The translations under genes were made by a program, and so were the position numbers. This document shows positions 6,197 to 7,834 of a stretch of 7,834 nucleotides of DNA, one piece after another. This stretch comes from Betaproteobacteria bacterium (GTDB taxonomy: Bacteria > Pseudomonadota > Gammaproteobacteria > Burkholderiales > Burkholderiaceae_E): contig VGHV01000104.1 in NCBI GenBank assembly GCA_016868095.1, positions 1 to 7,834 on the forward strand. The letters run 5' to 3'. The notes under the pieces were generated by a model. The model did no database searches, was not told the origin of the DNA, and saw only the letters and a program-made list of their open reading frames with translations. Position 1 is the stretch's first letter, and each line of letters opens with the position of its first letter.

Positions 6197-7126
6197 TCAG
6201 ACTCGGTCGATGATTTTTTCGCCATACAAACCCTGCGGACGAACGAGCAAAAAGAGCAGGGCAAGCGCATAGGCAAACCAAATTTCAATCCCGCCACCGA
6301 GCATCGGGCCAATGTAAACCTCAGAGAGTTTTTCGCCCACACCAATAATGAGGCCACCGACAATCGCACCAGGCACCGATGTAAGTCCGCCAAGAATCAC
6401 CACCGGAAGCGCCTTTAAGGCCACCTGGGAAAGTGAAAACTGCACACCGAGCTTACTGCCCCAAATGATCCCGGCCACCAATGCAACAAAGCCTGCAACG
6501 CTCCAAACAATAACCCAAATCCGCTCAAGCGGAATACCAATGGACTGCGCTGCCTGGTGATCATCGGCTACCGCCCGCAAGGCTCGCCCGGTGCCTGTGT
6601 ATTGGAAAAAAGCCGCCAGTAAGGCCACCAAGGCCGCAGCGATGATTGCAGCACTCAGCTCTTCTTGATTCACCAAAATGCCGCCCTGAAAAACATCTTC
6701 AAACAAAAACATCGGCTCTTTGGGCAAGCCCACATCAATCTTGTAAATATCCGAACCAAAAACCGTCTGGCCAAATCCGTCCATGAAATAAGTGATGCCT
6801 AAGGTTGCCATCAACAAAGCCACGCCGTCTTGGTTAACCAGTTTTCCGAGGACAAAGCGTTCGACCACCCAAGCAAGGATGACCATGACGCCCATCGCCA
6901 AGATGAAGGCCATCAGGTTGACCAGCACTTTGTGCTCGATACCGAGCAAGGCTGGAATCCATTCGGCAAAGCGTGCCATGGCCAGTGCAGCGAACAAGAC
7001 CATGGCCCCTTGGGCAAAGTTAAAAACACCGGACGCTTTAAAAATCAGTACGAAACCGAGGGCTACCAGCGAGTACAGCATGCCAGTCATTAAGCCGCCA
7101 ATTAAGGTTTCCAGAAATGGGCCCAT
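6197..7126 (-). CDS. livH: Liv-type ABC transporter permease (LivH)
   Basis: This is the second inner-membrane subunit of the importer and pairs with LivM. The 309-residue protein opens with the typical LivH N-terminus, ETLIGGLMTGMLYSLVALGF at about 6-25, followed by FNFAQGAMVLF (35-45). The membrane segments that follow lie at about 66-93, 102-118, 157-174, 202-223, 237-265 and 280-296. The coupling loop reads GRALRAVADDHQAAQSIGI (180-198), and the end is LLVRPQGLYGEK (293-304), a LivH hallmark. Length matches the family norm of about 300. The ATG at 7126 is preceded by AAGG with a 7-nt spacer. The gene lies 95 nt after the LivG-type gene, across a gap holding a short inverted repeat, and 32 nt before livM. 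Assignment is strong. Confidence 0.94.
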   Translation of the reverse strand: MGPFLETLIGGLMTGMLYSLVALGFVLIFKASGVFNFAQGAMVLFAALAMARFAEWIPALLGIEHKVLVNLMAFILAMGVMVILAWVVERFVLGKLVNQDGVALLMATLGITYFMDGFGQTVFGSDIYKIDVGLPKEPMFLFEDVFQGGILVNQEELSAAIIAAALVALLAAFFQYTGTGRALRAVADDHQAAQSIGIPLERIWVIVWSVAGFVALVAGIIWGSKLGVQFSLSQVALKALPVVILGGLTSVPGAIVGGLIIGVGEKLSEVYIGPMLGGGIEIWFAYALALLFLLVRPQGLYGEKIIDRV

Positions 7127-7164
7127 GCTTATACCTTATGAAGCGCAAAAGAGATGTTCATCAA

Positions 7165-7198
7165 AAAGCTTGCGGGCTTGGGACGATCAACAAGCTTT
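7165..7198 (-). other. Inverted repeat in the livG-livH gap (weak hairpin)
   Basis: Perfect 8-base arms AAAGCTTG (7165-7172) and CAAGCTTT (7191-7198) are separated by 18 nt in the 95-nt gap between the LivG-type and LivH-type genes. On the transcribed strand the second arm runs into TTTTT, giving a weak terminator-like appearance. The stem is AT-rich with a long loop, so a partial attenuator or a chance palindrome are both possible. The rest of this gap shows no convincing promoter. Confidence 0.35.
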
Positions 7199-7221
7199 GG
7201 GCGGTCAAACACGAAGGTCAA

Positions 7222-7834
7222 TCAATGAGAGGTGCCTAAATAGGCGCTAATGACTTCTTCATTGCTGCGAACTTCGTCGGGTGTACCATCGCCGATCTTT
7301 TTTCCATAATCCAGCACAACAACCCGGTCTGAAATATCCATTACCACCCCCATATCGTGCTCAATCAGCACAATCGTGGTGCCGAACTGATCATTAACAT
7401 CGAGAACAAAGCGACACATATCCTGCTTTTCTTCGATATTCATGCCTGCCATCGGCTCATCGAGCAGCAAGACCTGTGGTTCCATGGCAAGTGCACGACC
7501 AAGATCGACCCGCTTTTGCAAACCATAGGGTAGCCTTGCAACCGGGGTTTTTCGCCAGGCCTGAATTTCCAGAAAATCAATAATGCGTTCGACCACTTCG
7601 CGATGTGCTTGTTCTTCGCGTTCGGCAACACCAATACGCAGCGCTTGCTGGAAAATATTGGTTTTCATTTTCAAATTACGTCCCGACATAATATTGTCGA
7701 TAACGTTCATACCCTTGAACAAAGCCAGATTCTGGAAAGTCCTGGCGATGCCCATTTCGGCAACCTCACGCGAATTCATATGATCAAAAGTTTTGCCGCG
7801 AAAGCTGATGCTGCCTTGCTGTGGGGTATACACA
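7222..7834 (-). CDS. livG: Liv-type ABC transporter ATP-binding protein (LivG), 5' end outside window
   Basis: This is the second ATPase of the importer, seen here only as its C-terminal 203 codons. The gene enters from the right edge and roughly the first 50 residues, including Walker A, are missing. The GTG at the edge is an internal valine and not a start. Numbering from that codon, visible motifs are GSISFRG (7-13), the Q-loop RTFQN (31-35), a signature-region variant LPYGLQKRVDLGRAL (101-115) in place of the common LSYGQQ form, Walker B VLLLDEPMAGMN (121-132) with D125 and E126, and the switch histidine in LIEHDM (156-161). This His distinguishes LivG from LivF, which has Gln at this position. 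The tail DGTPDEVRSNEEVISAYLG (182-200) is standard for the family. It is the first visible gene of the operon in transcription order. Family is certain; the G-type assignment is strong. Confidence 0.93.
   Translation of the reverse strand, partial: VYTPQQGSISFRGKTFDHMNSREVAEMGIARTFQNLALFKGMNVIDNIMSGRNLKMKTNIFQQALRIGVAEREEQAHREVVERIIDFLEIQAWRKTPVARLPYGLQKRVDLGRALAMEPQVLLLDEPMAGMNIEEKQDMCRFVLDVNDQFGTTIVLIEHDMGVVMDISDRVVVLDYGKKIGDGTPDEVRSNEEVISAYLGTSH

Noticed and set aside
6165..6281. Longer livM reading from an ATG at 6281
   Set aside because: The extra 39 residues overlap livH in another frame, look unlike LivM and are not needed. The ATG at 6164 has a ribosome-binding site and gives the normal length.
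6792..7250. 152-codon plus-strand open frame opposite livH
   Set aside because: It is antisense to a well-supported permease. Its composition (Lys, Thr, Met, Pro) is typical of the reverse strand of a membrane-protein gene.
1..7834. CRISPR array, tRNA or rRNA gene, insertion sequence, phage or defence gene
   Set aside because: I found no regularly spaced repeats, no cloverleaf or rRNA-like stretch, and no transposase, integrase or nuclease motifs. The window is almost fully occupied by the eight operon genes.

Overview
The window is a tightly packed run of eight genes, all on the minus strand, so transcription reads from the right edge to the left edge. Coding style, moderate GC content (roughly low-to-mid 50s percent by eye) and the character of the proteins suggest a Gram-negative proteobacterium. 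A betaproteobacterium of the Burkholderiales type is most likely. That placement is an inference from remembered family sequences, not from a search.

In transcription order the genes are: a LivG-type ATPase cut by the right edge (7222-7834); a LivH-type permease (6197-7126); a LivM-type permease (5100-6164); a periplasmic substrate-binding protein with a signal peptide (3706-5034); a LivF-type ATPase (2817-3623); a PaaK-like acyl/aryl-CoA ligase (1428-2792); a short-chain dehydrogenase of the 2,4-dienoyl-CoA reductase type (501-1412); and a PaaY-like left-handed beta-helix protein cut by the left edge (1-504). Gaps are 15 to 95 nt, and the last two genes overlap by an ATGA. This is probably one operon whose promoter lies beyond the right edge. 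No tRNA, rRNA, CRISPR, insertion sequence or phage gene is visible, and no gene-free stretch exceeds about 95 nt.

The first five genes form a complete HAAT/Liv-family (branched-chain amino acid type) ABC importer, with the binding-protein gene placed between livM and livF. The last three genes act on CoA thioesters. The simplest reading is an uptake-and-activation operon: a carboxylic acid is captured in the periplasm, imported, converted to its CoA thioester, reduced, and policed by a PaaY-like thioesterase or accessory protein. The substrate cannot be read from the sequence. An aromatic or other non-amino-acid carboxylate is more plausible than leucine because of the CoA-ligase neighbours.

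The main points of interest are a ligase whose usual Ser/Thr/Gly-rich nucleotide loop is replaced by SPGPIMDPEG, a DECR-type reductase with neither the classical SDR Tyr nor the mammalian DECR Tyr, and a strong hairpin just after the binding-protein gene that could set differential expression within the operon. I see no sign of a wholly new type of system.
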